DNA from: Nymphaea colorata
Lineage: Eukaryota; Streptophyta; Magnoliopsida; Nymphaeales; Nymphaeaceae
Direction of reading: 5' to 3'
Length of the DNA stretch: 64,000 bases
Assembly (NCBI RefSeq): GCF_008831285.2
Contig: NC_045145.1
Coordinates: 10,912,802-10,976,801, forward strand
Shown here: positions 47,433 through 59,728 of the stretch, piece after piece
How positions within the stretch are numbered: position 1 is the first letter of the stretch
Layout of the letters: each line of letters opens with the position of its first letter
Translations under genes and position numbers: made by a program
Notes under the pieces: model-generated
Databases searched by the model: none
Told to the model about the DNA's origin: nothing
The model's input: only the letters and a program-made list of their open reading frames with translations

Positions 47433-47928
47433 TTAATGTCTCTCTTTTCCAATGAACCCTTACTCATTTTCTTTTGAAAATGATTTTTTATTTAATTGAG
47501 GAAAGAAATTTTTGAAAAAGGGGGTGCATAACCTCTTGGGTGGGCTTCTGACCATACGGGCTAGGTGAGGCCCACACATGGGTCCCACATAGCATTCTAG
47601 ACCGAATTAGACCCAATTCTTGGATTTAAATCAAAATTTGAATTTTGTAATTGGATTTGGATGAGATTTGAATTCCAAATGATATTTGTAATTGGATTTG
47701 AATTTCAAATGGCATTTGTAATTGGATTTGGATTTCAAATCCTAATTTGGACATAGTTGGACTCTGAATTTGCATTGAGATTCGTCTCATGAATCAAATT
47801 TTTGATTTGAATCTAAATTGTGTTTAGATTCGAAATTGGCTTTGAAATTGTAATTTGCCATAATTCTTTTGTAAAATTTTGACATTGCTTCAATTCTAAA
47901 GTAGAAAAATTTGGGGTGTTAGATAACA

Positions 47929-48766
47929 CTTAAATGCAGAAGAAACCAAATGGCTGATTTAAAAGTTGATGAAAAGACAATTTTTCAAATGAAAAGCCAT
48001 TTACAAGTTTGGATTGATTTTGTGCTGTAATTTTTGAATTTCTTGAATAATGCAACCAACATTGTTATGAACCAAGCAGCTTTATCTCATTTTCATGTTG
48101 CAAAAATATTGAAGGGCCAAGGGTCACCCAAAATTTATAGTTGGTAAACTTTTCCTTGTAATTGCAGATTTCACGTCTTGGCCATATGAAAATACAATGA
48201 CAATGGTTAACCAAATTTGTTGTCAATGCAGTTTGGTTGCAATTTTCAGCAACATCTATAGGGACACTATGCTATTCTCAATGATTTTTCCTCCCCCCAT
48301 AAAAGATAATAGTCTATGAGATGGACCACAAGGCTAAGAATGCATTCTAGGGAATCACTTTTCCATTCCTCAAAAGGGCATGATGCAGCCAGATTATGTT
48401 AACTTGATCATTAATAATTAATGGGTGTTTATACTTATTGTCATGATTCTTCTTGCCCTAGGTGAGAAAAATAATGTGTGATGATGGAGAAAATTAATAA
48501 CCATGTTCAATGTTTGTAAGATTTGCTTTAGTAAAAGCATATATTTTCACTAACATTTTCCCTTGTTGAGCATGTACATAAGAAGATTGGGCTATATCAA
48601 CAGGTTAAACATCTTAGACATGGTTACCTTGATTATATGTTTAGAATGATGAAATAGTTCTGGCCACCACTTTCTCTACAGAGGTTATTTGCACATGTAG
48701 TGCCTACAACTTCCTCAAAATCGGTTGCTCCATTTCCATGTTGTTCATATTTCTTCTCCTTTCCAG
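47929..48766 (+). other. Unassigned DNA between the 17-kb element and the AUX/LAX fragment
   Basis: No upstream AUX/LAX exon was found here. A good acceptor (TTCTCCTTTCCAG) closes the stretch, so at least its right part should be intron. Confidence 0.45.
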
Positions 48767-48968
48767 ATTTGCATCAATTGAACCATCATTTCTAGAATGG
48801 GAAAAGCTAACCAGTGTTCACTGGAAGAAGTTTGCATTGAGAGGATTGGTGAGGGTGCCCATCGTGCTAGTAATCTGGTTCCTAGCTTTGGCTATTCCAT
48901 TTTTTTGGAACCTTGAACTCGATCATTGGAGCCTTTCTCATTTCCTTTTCCATTTATATCATTCCTAG
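48767..48968 (+). pseudogene. AUX1/LAX auxin influx carrier, penultimate exon fragment with frameshift
   Basis: AUX1/LAX proteins are plasma-membrane proton symporters that bring auxin into cells. After the acceptor TTTCCAG the frame gives SFLEWEKLTSVHWKKFALRG and LVRVPIVLVIWFLALAIPFF. This matches the family's VWEK...R...LARLPVVIPIWFLAIIFPFF block. A run of seven T (48,900-48,906) holds one T too many. Shifting frame there restores GTLNSIIGAFLISFSIYIIP, the next membrane span. The exon ends at CCTAG before GTTTGTG. All upstream exons are missing, so this is a truncated pseudogene. Confidence 0.85.
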
Positions 48969-49180
48969 GTTTGTGTTTATGAAGTCCTATAAGCAAAGAC
49001 AAAGCATAATGGTAATTACTTTCTCTACCACTTTCACTGGAGAGCTTTGAATTAGCATTCCTTTTCTTTTTCTTCTTCTAATGCCAAGACACTAGTCTGT
49101 TCAAATTTCTGCTAGTTATGCTATTGCCATGTAACTGAAATTGCAAAATATAATTAGAAGCAGAACATGCTCCCGGGCAT

Positions 49181-49336
49181 GATTTTCTTCCTTCATGCAT
49201 CTATACAGTTTGGGTTTTCATTTTTGGATTTGGCTTTGGTGGCTGGGCGTGCATGACCAAATTTGTTCAGCATATTCAGTGATTTGGTTTCTCTGACAAA
49301 TGTTACCAATGTCCCACAAAGCACTATGCGACATAG
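49181..49336 (+). pseudogene. AUX1/LAX last exon with in-frame stop
   Basis: The frame reads DFLPSCIYTVWVFIFGFGFG, then GWACMTKFVQHIQ, a TGA (49,280-49,282), then FGFSDKCYQC and TAG at 49,334-49,336. In the family the C-terminus reads ...GFGFGGWASMTNF...DTFGLFAKCYQC, so both the order and the diagnostic KCYQC tail agree. About 15 residues between FLPS and the last span are lost. Together with 48,767-48,968 this is the 3' end of one decayed gene. Confidence 0.87.
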
Positions 49337-49892
49337 GGTCATCAAGACATTTGACAGCAAGCCCTCTTTTTCCCTTGAGTTAAATGTTGGTAAGTTTTCT
49401 ATATAAGATTACACATTTGTACACTGTAATAGAGCTTTCAGTTGGAGCTAGTGGGTCAAGCAAATATAGTCTACAAAGCAAATCTACATGCCGCTGGAAC
49501 TTGTTCTTCATGTTCATGATTTTTTTTTCCCTTGAACTTACGGGAATCAAATTAGGATGTCTTTGATCTCTTTTCTCACTGGCCTTCTATTTGAAATTGA
49601 TGCTTGAAAGTTAAACCCTTAAAAATGATTTTCTCAGTTCTAATACTTCATCTAGCATTTGGTATTTTTTATAGCTTGAAATTGAAGATATATGATATTG
49701 ATCCTAAAGTTGCATACTGAATCCTATATAATTTCAAAGCATGAGAAATTAAAGATTTTCATTGTGGTGAAGGAGTAGACATTGGTGGTGTGGTAACCAA
49801 GATAACAACTTTGAATGCCTTTTGAAATTGAGGATATGCAACCATGCAACACTGTTCAGTATTGATGCAAGCTCCACACCCATAATTCAGAT
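49337..49892 (+). other. Probable 3' flank of the AUX/LAX pseudogene
   Basis: AT-rich with no recognised feature, up to the TGTAGACACC start of the next LTR. Confidence 0.4.
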
Positions 49893-51422
49893 TGTAGACA
49901 CCCCAAATTTTCACAAGAAAAAATGGCCATTTTACCGCTCACAAAGAGGATTTTGAACTAGTTTTCTGAAAGATATTCAAATGTAGGGGCCATGAACTAC
50001 ATCAGATTAAGTCATAATGTTCTAGTAAATAGACACTAGGACCTAGATCACCCATAACGTTTCCACATAGAAAATTGACCATTTCCCCCTAATCACCCCA
50101 TTTTGTCCAATTTTCCAAGAACAGTCATGGAAATCCTGAAAGTCGTTCTACCCAAGATCAATTAGGGTTATTTTCATCTCCATAAACCTCCATGAACTCT
50201 TAGAACAAGTTTACGAGCTTGAATTTTGTTAGAAATGGTCCATTAACCCAGTTCTTCAAAAAAAAATTGTCATTAGAGCACATGTAGACTAGATCAGACC
50301 TATGATAGGTCTTCTATATCGTCACTAGAGTATTTCCAACTTTATTTTCAGCTTTCAATCTTGAATTTTAGTGTGAGAGCTACCATTTCTAGGAAACGGT
50401 GTCACATTTCCCCATGTTCAATTATTTGATCACCATTTCTGCATAATTCGAGCAAGTCTGCCCGAATTGATCTAGGATCATATTCTTTAGTGCTAGATCC
50501 AACTATTCTTAGCTCTAGTTTGAAAAATTCTACCTTAGATTGAGCACACTTTTAGTTTCCCAATCACTCCTAGAATGTTTGTGTCTGGATAGTGTCGCTA
50601 GTGACTATTGAACAAATTTATGAAAAATCTAGGAGCCCAATTTTCAATCTGAGCACATTGATGCATTCAATGTCACTCAAGAGAGTATTAGTGTGTTCAT
50701 CTTTTATAGACGAGGTCAAATCCCTATTTCCCATTTTATCGTTAACATGTCCATTTATGGGGTAAATTTCAGCTTGCTTAGTTCTAAAAATGTGATTTTC
50801 CAATGGCAAACTAAAGAATTTTCTAGTGAAAGTTGGCATACACCTAGGACTAAGCCTAACCCATACCCCAAGGTGGTCAAACTGCCTACTAAACCTCACA
50901 AAGCAAAGTTTTGTGCACGGGGGCAAAATCATCATTTGTACATATGTGCATTATTTTTGTCTAAAGCTAAGTTTAGAGTTACATAAGCCGAGATTAGGAT
51001 ATTCCTGCATCAGACATGAGTCCAATAAGTTTCATGTAGGATCAAAACATGCTTAAAATTGAGCTCAACCATGTTCAATCTTAGCTGAATCTATTTGACT
51101 AGGACTAAAACCATTTGACTTGAGCTCAGTTTGACCTACATCCAGTTGAATCCAAACCTAATTCAAGCCCAAATCCACCTTCTGAACACTTAATCTGATC
51201 CCACATGATCCATGTTGAATCTAGTTTGGGCAACCAAACCTTAGATCCTCAATTCAAATCATAGGATAAAAAATCAGATCTATAACTTGCTCTTATTTAG
51301 ATCCAAAACTTGATTACTAGATCTAAACTTCTCAATTGAGATCTCAACATAGAATTTTGATTCAAGTCCTAGATCCAAATTTTTATTCACACCTCAATCC
51401 AAATCTCTTCAAATCTAGATGG

Positions 51423-51692
<270 letters not shown>

Positions 51693-51910
51693 TCCAAATC
51701 TAAAGTCTAAATCCAAATTCACCAGATTCCAACACATGTCACGATCCTTCCACTCTTAAGGACATGTGTTGCAGTTCTACTTAATCTCAGACTCTCCGAG
51801 GACACATGTCATGATATTAAGATCCCACCATTTGAGACTTTCCACTCTTAGATTCATGACACTTGTCCACATCCCAGTGGGTCCACCACATTTGAGACTC
51901 TCCAATTCTC

Positions 51911-51918
51911 TATAAATA
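51911..51918 (+). promoter_or_regulatory. TATA box of the 5' LTR
   Basis: TATAAATA after CCAATTCTC. The partner LTR has CTCTCTATAAACAG at 61,553-61,566 in the same context (AGAGAC...CTC downstream). Confidence 0.65.
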
Positions 51919-52032
51919 AAGAAATAATAGAGAGGATGGCCCATTTAGAGACGCTCTTTTTGCCATCTTGGATTTTGTGTCAACCCTAGGGGTAGATCTT
52001 CTATATTTCACGTCCATCCCTAAGGAGGAATA

Positions 52033-52070
52033 AAGAAGAAGGTGAAGAAGAAGAAGAAGAAGAAGAAGAA
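52033..52070. repeat. (GAA)n microsatellite
   Basis: About eleven AGA units in the LTR leader; the partner LTR has a shorter, impure version near 61,677-61,700. Confidence 0.9.
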
Positions 52071-55008
52071 AAGCAAATTCAGAAAAGGCAAGTACATGAT
52101 TCTCTTTTTCTTTCTTTTCTTTCTTCCCTCCTTTTGTTCATATTCTTTCTTGTGAATTTCTCATGTTTTCACCTCCTCATCTCTTCTCATCTTCATGTAT
52201 GTGGAGGAGAAACGCTCCTTAGAATCTCCATGAGAAATTGTCTCCCCTTTGGTCTTCTTGTTTTCTTTTTGTACATGTGTGATTCATGATCGTTTTCTCT
52301 TCATCTTTAGTTTAAGCACATTTAAAATAAAATTTTGCAAGTCTTTAGATCATTATATTTTGGATTTTTATATGTTTTCTAGTTCTAAAATGTATCTTCT
52401 TGAGTTCATGCAAAATTTGGAATTGCAGAAATTTTAGAAATTTTCCAAAATTCACAAAGCTATAACTCTCTAACCAGAAATCATATTAATAATCCATAAA
52501 TAGGATGTGTTTCTCCCATGTGCCTTTTTTGTTTTCGCTTTGTGTCAATGCATTATAATCTCATTTGGACTTGCATTTAGCCAGTTTCCTAAAGTCTAAT
52601 GTCCTAAAATTTTCTGATTTGTGAACTTCACAAGGTTTGATTGGGAAGTCCAATTTACATTATGTGACAGCCAGAAGTCATACCTATGTTCCTAGTGTCT
52701 TCCCACCAAATTTCAACCAATTTTAAGTTGATTTGATTAGTCAATTTGGTTATTTAGTCGAAACTATTCTTCGGCAGCTTTCTATAGAATTCTATAGAAT
52801 CATGTTCTTTGTCAAGTTCATGAGTTTGGTCATCTCTCTCTCTCTCTTAGTTTAATATTTTTTTAAAATTTCAACTCCAGTTAATTCTTTGTTATGCATA
52901 GAATCTACAAACCCAATTTTAGGACAAACCAAGCTGATTTGGTACTCTTGGTTCCAAATGTGGTCAAGGAGTCATGTAGTTAGTTCTATTTCTGTTGTTC
53001 ATATTTTTGCTTAAAGTTCCTGAAGTCATAACTTTTTACTCTAGGCATTTTTTTATGTTATGCAAAGTTATATTGATTCCCAATTATATAAAGAGTCTAG
53101 AGACCAATTTTTATATCAATCCAAGTTCATTTGACAGGGTTTGAATCACACTAAATATACTTCAATAACATGTTTTTCAAATTCTGTTTTCTATTATTTC
53201 TAATTTATGTCATATGTTTTTGGTCCTATATCTCTTAGATAATAAAAGGTTTTTCAAAACTGTCACTTGGAGTTGATTTTTCATATATGTGGAGTCTTTC
53301 CATTAAGTTTTGTAACAATCCAACACTGTTAACCTAGTTTCTGAATTCATCAAAGTCAGTTACTGAGTCATATTGTCATGTTTTCTAGTCTTGGAAAAAT
53401 TTTCATATTTCAGCTTGTTAGCCTAAGATCAATTCCGTTTTAGAATGTGACTTTGGTTTATCTCATATTTTAAACATAGTTAGGGTTTCTTAGCATGTTT
53501 TGACCCTAGTCTAAGGTATCTAAGCTTGCAAATCTTAATTTAACATGTTATTTTACATTCTTGTTACTATGTATATTGTGTTAATTTTCAATACTGCAAT
53601 GCAATATTTGGTTGCAAATTTGCATTTGAATCTATAAAGGAACTCAAGCGAGTTCAACACATGCATTGATACAGTATGTTAACATCATGCATATTATAAT
53701 TGGAGGTTATGTTTGGTGTGCATTCATATAGTTTGCTTTTGTTTCACATCATGCATTTAATTTTTAACTACGCATGCAGAATTGGGTCAACGTGAATCAG
53801 GACATGTTATCCGCTACTTGGCTGCAACAATAGTCCTTGCATGCATTTGATCTGAACTAGCTTTCATAGGATACAAGTTTTCAAAAAATAGATTTGAACT
53901 GCACATTTTTAAAAAATTGAAATAGTTTTCAAACTCGACTTCCAAAATTCTAGGTTTAGACATGATTGAGATCTAAACCCTATATTGAACTTACCTAAGA
54001 CCACATTAGATTTATTTGATCCCTTACTCAGCACCTAACATTGGGTCCACTACGATAAAGCCAAATCTTTCCCATGTTAAAACCCTAACTCAAGTTAGGA
54101 TGACGTCAGTTTCTATTTTTTGAACCTAGGTAGGTTGTGTGGATTAGAATGGATCTAGGTCTTGTTAATTGGATTTTAGATCTTTGAATTTGAAAATGAT
54201 CTAATTGAATATGGATTTAGAAGATTGGGTCTTGATATTACAATTGGAGCACCATATCTAAATTTCAAGTAATTTGGATCATGATTTTGGATCTTACACA
54301 AAATTAGACCCCAATTTGGATTTTCGATATTATCTCAAGAATTTTAGATCTCAGATCTTAGAATTTGGATCATAATTTCAATTGATAGGATTAGATCATA
54401 ATTTGGATTTTGGATTTTAGATCTTTATGTTTTTTGGATCAAGATCTTAGATGTTATAAGTTTGGATTTTAGATTTGAACCCAGATGTGAACCCCAGTCA
54501 ACCCCTAGATCCAAACCATAATTACAAAACTTTCAGATTTAGATCTTTGAATTGGACCATAAAGTACAAATTTGGATTGTCACTAAATCAGATCTTGAAC
54601 TCTGATTTGGATCTCAATAATTTAGATTTCAGATCATAGATCTATTTAGGTCCACATCCCAAAAACTTTAGAAACCAGATCTCAATTCTTTCTGGACCTA
54701 GTTTGCATGCATTCATATAGATCTTGGAACCATTGCATGGACCGATGATGATACGTACCATGAATTGCATTTCTAGATTCCAAATATCTATTCATTTAGT
54801 TCATGTACTCCAATTTCTGATGATCCACTTAGATCTTTTAAAATCTTATTTTTTCAAATTCAAGGCATGTTAGCATGAGGATGGCAATTGTAACTTAAAA
54901 TTTTGAATACTTAGTATAGTCCTTGATTTAATTATCACTGGTGAAGATGTAAGAAAGTGTTAGAAGTCGTATCAACAGGTCAAGTCCTATCTCTCATAAT
55001 TTCTGACA

Positions 55009-56083
55009 TCAAATAAAGAGGCAAATATATTTTCCTTGAACATTTCTCATAATAAGGGTTATATGTAAGATTGTGAAATTTTGCATGTATACACTCATCT
55101 ACTCATAAGTCCACAAAGTTGTGCTAAAGTTCCTATTTCTGATCCTATGCTGTCATCAACTGATGCTTCAACCGTAATGTCTCACCTTAGGAACAATGTT
55201 TTCAATGGTTGAAGAGATAGCAGGAATGAATTGCAAACAATAGTCATTGTCAACAGTATGTAGGATATTAAGACACATATGAACTTTCTGGGGCTGGTGT
55301 GGGTCATGCCCACACCAGTCACATTGTAGCTTTGCCAATGGTGAGAACCAAGAAACTGATACGACAATCACACAACAAATCGTGATGCTCCTTATCAAGA
55401 ATGTGATATCAATCTGTAGCACTAAAATCTCTAATCCTTGTATATCCACTTTTTGTTCGGTTACAATATTTTCATACATGAAGTATTGCTTGTTAAACTG
55501 ATTGTTTGGAGGGTCCTAGAAGAATTAAAGAATCATCCTCTATAGGATGCAGTTGAACAGCTTCATGGAATGAAGTCACAGGGAAATCATATGATCAGCA
55601 AGATATTGGTCATCAAGTACTCTAAGGATGCAAGAAAGCAACAGTGGACTTGGAGCAACGAGCTCAGTTATGCACCAAATAGAATCCATTTAGTATGTTT
55701 CTTGTGTTGCTGCTGGTCGTTACTTATTTTTTCACTACACTTCTCCCATTTATGTCAGATTAAGAGTAAAAAAGTAAATAGAATAATATTTGAAAATCTA
55801 AAAGTTCTCGACCTGACTCCCAGCATTGGTCTATCCAAATTCCCTGGCCAAGGGAAATCATTCTTGGATCACTGTTGTATTATTGTCAAGTTTTATGAAC
55901 CAGTTGTGGTTCTATGACATTGGTTACATTTGAAAAGTAGAAACCGGATGTTAGGCTTTTTTCTTTTACACATTTGAGTTTCACAATTGATGAGTTTGGA
56001 TATTTGAACCATTCCTTGCTTCACAAGCCTTTCAATACACTGCGCTAGCAAAGATGTTCATTTTTCATATTTTTATATATAAA
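55009..56083 (+). other. Start of element interior: leader remnant and an unidentified possible exon
   Basis: The leader words TTATATGTAAGATTGTG and TTTTGCATGTATACA follow the LTR. At 55,551-55,690 a frame reads DAVEQLHGMKSQGNH and KILVIKYSKDARKQQWTWS behind an acceptor-like CTATAG, resembling the end of an RNA-recognition motif. The match is weak and no partner exon is seen. Confidence 0.35.
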
Positions 56084-56278
<195 letters not shown>

Positions 56279-56289
56279 GAGGAGTGGTC

Positions 56290-56580
56290 GGGTATTGTTG
56301 CAAAAACATTGGACGAAGTTTTAGGAATGATTGGTAATTGTTCCTATATGAAATGTTAAAATGCAATCAAAAATTGAATTTTTAGGAACAGACATAGAAA
56401 ACTGGTCCTAAAAATTTTAGAAACGGTCGTACTGGTTCTAAAAGTAATTAGGAATGACACTTTTTGGAATGCTTTAGGAATGAACACTTGATCATTGCTA
56501 ATTACTTTTAGGAATGGCCAACCATACTTTTTAGAAATAGTTTTCAGTCATTCCTAAAAGTGATATTCGTTATTGTGCAT
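56290..56580 (-). mobile_element. CACTA-like subterminal repeat region
   Basis: At least seven words of the TTTTAGGAATGG / GGTCCTAAAA type occur in both orientations at 25-40 bp spacing, as in CACTA subterminal arrays. The right edge TTCGTTATTGTG may be a decayed form of the usual TTCTTGTAGTG end. No transposase is present. Confidence 0.45.
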
Positions 56581-56939
56581 GGAATTAAAAAAGGCCCATC
56601 ATTTTCTCTCTCAAAAACCGTCTAGCATTTTCATAGGTCTCCATGTTGTCACTCAGATTTTCTTCAACCTGTCAAGGTCAAAATTATCTTTTGTAAGGTC
56701 TAAACCTCCTATTAGGTTGACCATGACAAGCACAGTCACTTCATCTAGTCTAGACATCCTCTATTTTGTGTTGATTTTCATGTCTAATCTAGCCCCCACT
56801 GTGTTACCCTGTCGGTCATAATGATTAGTATGTTTTCACATGGCCAAGTTGTTCACTCTATTCTCCGAGGTACCTTGATATTAGACATATCCCTACAAAT
56901 AGACTTCTATCAGGCAGGTACCTATAGTATTTTTACTAG

Positions 56940-57990
56940 TTTTTGGTTGTCTTTTCTCATCATTTAGATGATTGTGGCTTAGAAATAGTGGCCTTCCTAG
57001 TTGTACGCACATCAATAGCAACCTCATTCATGCCTTGGTAGGAAGAAACCTATTCACGTCTATGTTTTGGTTTCCCTAAGGAGAGATGATACTTCTTATG
57101 TTCAAATCCATGTACATCATGAGATTACCAGAGCCAATAGATCACCTTAGAGATCCCATCAATGCTTACTTCATGATCAATTTTGAGGCCAACAACTACA
57201 ATGACCTATCAAACTGAAAGGTATCAAGAGTAGACGATTGAAAAAAGAAAGAGATAACCGCATCATCTGTTTCGTTGATTTTCTATGCTAATTTTGGAGT
57301 ATCAACAAATGAAATGAAGATCAGGACACCCAAGGTACAGTACAACACCAAAGAGGTGATGACTGCTTGCATAACAAGGGTCATGATCTTTGCCAATGGA
57401 CATAGTAACATGGATCTACATGTCATCTAGCTCTTCAAGATGTAAGGCAACATCAAGACCCGGTGTCTCTCACTTGCCATGGCTGGTTTCGCCTTCTTAT
57501 ACAGGGAACTCTCATGATTTGTCATGTAGGGATGCTGATGTGATAGAGGGTTGCCTATGGTTTCTATAGGAGTGACTCTATAGGCATATCATTTAAGAAG
57601 ATCGAGCAGGCCTATAGGTGACAACATCCTCTCACTCCTCATACTAGTAGATGCTAGACAATCTTGTTGAGGAGTAGATTATTTGGGATTACTTCTATAG
57701 GAAGGATCAACTGGCTTGGTACACATTTCCTGATAGGAGAACAATCATTCTTCTTTTGGGACCTTCTTTGTAGTCCTCTATCATCCAAAACTATGCATGG
57801 CACAATTCTTGAAGCAACAAATGGATTTCTATACCCTTAGGGCAGATTTTAGCATAGTAGCAGATTCCGACTTGGACAACAAAGCGTCACAATGTATTCA
57901 CAGCCTAGCTGCTACTAGCTGTTCATCTGTGGGGAAAGAGATCTATGTATATAGGGAATCTGCTAGGTCTAAAGTGTACATAGAGTGGTA
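56940..57990 (+). pseudogene. Heavily decayed coding remnant, possibly ORF1 of a Tat element
   Basis: Several frames hold short protein-like stretches (ITRANRSP, FEANNYNDLS, SLAMAGFAFLYREL, ADFSIVADSDLDNKASQCIH) at the position where ORF1 sits in the 17-kb element. Stops are too dense for a firm family call. Confidence 0.35.
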
Positions 57991-58159
57991 GGAGACTATT
58001 TGCCCTCTTCCTCATTGTCATTAGTTCATGTAATGCCATAAAACTATTTCCAGTTTTATAGTATTTTGATTTGTCCAACAATTTTCTATTGTGCACATGA
58101 TTATCTCTCTTAATTTTCAAAACAATTTCATTTCCATTTTTAAATAACTTGTCTCTTTT

Positions 58160-59650
58160 AGGTGAAATTAGTAACACAAATTCTGAATGACTCCATGCAC
58201 TAGATCTCAGGGTGAGGAAGAAAGGGATCCAAAATTACAAGAAATGAAAGACCCTCCAGGTTGACCCTATACTCATGCTAGCCATTCAGAAGATGTTCCA
58301 GCATATGATAAAAGAGGGAAGTGGACCAATATCTGGACCTATTTACAAGAGTTCTGAGGGTTTTACAAAAGGCAAAGAGCTAGAGACCTCAACAGGATGA
58401 GTGACAAATCCCATGTAGTCTTAGATAAAAGAGATGAAAAGACTGTCCAACACATCCAAAGTAGAGGAAAAAAGGTCTACTCTAGGATGGACTTTTGTGA
58501 AGGTCTGGATGATGAGTCTGGATGATGAAGACCTTGTGGGATTGCCCTAAAAATTCAGCAAATTCTAATGCACGGATATTGCCCACACTATTTGCCCATC
58601 ATCTTCATAGAATGTGGAAAATTTTAGGATAATAATAAAGGTTTATTAATCTATTTTCCATAGAGATAGAAGGATAAGCCCACTCAATGGTACCCAGAAG
58701 TCATTGACATAGGTGAGAGACTTTGATGAGGTTGTCAATGCATTTATCGAGAAATGTGAGCCAAATCTCTTGGTTGTTCCAGCAATTGAGACTCTCATGA
58801 GTCTCTGACTAGAACCTAGAGAAACTACACTAAAATACATACAAAGGTGGTGGACCCCAAGTCTTAAACTCAAAATATGATATTGGAAGTACAAGCACTC
58901 ACCATGATTTTTGGAGGATTTAAAGAACATCTTCATCACCATCTCATCTCGTTTAACATGACTTCAAAAATTTCTATGACCTGACCAATAAAAATGAATT
59001 GAAACAACCATCAAGAATAGTTATCTTGGGTTAGACATGGGGCAGAGCAGCAACAATACTGAGAAAGGGGACTACAGGAGACCAAGAAAAGCTCAAGTGC
59101 ACGCCCTCTTTGTCACCAAGAACTCTACCCGGTCACAATGCACACCCTAGCCAGCCTAACTAGCAACAGGGCTACAAGAACCAACACAAATGAGGGAACA
59201 AGAAAGAAAGAAATAGTTGTCCAAAGGAACTAATGAGAAGAATCCAGGCTAGGTGCAGGATCAAAAGTTCACTCCTCTAGAAAAAAAAAAGGAAAAATAT
59301 AGTAATATATTTTGGCAGGTGGCCCCTGCAAATTCCCCCACATATTAGATCTTCTAGAAATGAAGGGGAAGAGAAGATATCAGTTTTATAAGTTTCATCA
59401 CACTTTGAGCCACACCACATGCAACCGCATTCCGCTCAAACATATTATACATGACTATATTGACAAAGATATGTTAGTGGAGGAGACCACCTAGAGGTCC
59501 TCGAAGACCTATTTTGGGACCACGGCAAGATTACAATTGTTGTGGTAGACAATGTATTATTATGTTCATAGGACCACATTAGGCCTTGCACACAAGAAGA
59601 GATGGCCATCATGGCCAATGATAATAAGCCCATTAAGAGTCCATTGGACT
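58160..59650 (+). pseudogene. gag-like remnant of the pol-less Tat element
   Basis: A region of broken frames ends with a clearer block: HILDLLEMKGKRRYQFYKFH followed by HTLSHTTCNRIPLKHIIHDY and IDKDMLVEE. It matches the modified zinc-knuckle of Tat gag (Cys-x-Phe-His...Gly-His...Cys-x-x-Leu-Lys), but the Cys residues and the Gly have been replaced. Upstream frames carry the capsid-like region near 58,640-58,950. No pol follows: 80 bp later the next LTR begins. Confidence 0.6.
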
Positions 59651-59728
59651 TCATACAGGCTTGAATAAGAAGATGATTGTCATGTACATTCAAGTATATG
59701 AACCCAAGCCCGTCAAGAAATTCATGTA

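Larger units (their letters stand above)
30830..47928 (-). mobile_element. Nearly complete Tat/Ogre-like Ty3/gypsy retrotransposon, 17.1 kb, minus strand
   Basis: Two direct long LTRs (30,830-35,069 and 43,422-47,928) flank an 8.35-kb internal region. Read on the minus strand its order is: right LTR, primer-binding-like site, leader, ORF1, gag, RT, gypsy RNase H, second RNase H, integrase, 3' untranslated region, polypurine tract, left LTR. LTRs start TGTTA...ACACC and end ...GGTGCGAACA. RT before integrase and the extra RNase H place it in Ty3/gypsy, Tat lineage. Stop codons and frameshifts in every ORF, and many LTR-LTR differences, mean an old, inactive insertion. Protease is not visible. 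A clean 5-bp target duplication was not found. Confidence 0.85.
43422..47928 (-). repeat. 5' LTR of the 17-kb element (4.5 kb)
   Basis: TG/CA borders as in the partner LTR (start read from 47,928: TGTTATCTAACACCCC). It is longer than the left LTR because of a TA tract (45,326-45,396), a 64-bp triplication (45,992-46,183), a 75-bp foreign insert (44,504-44,580) and ~120 bp at 46,635-46,768. TATA box at 46,491-46,501 (minus). Confidence 0.85.
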
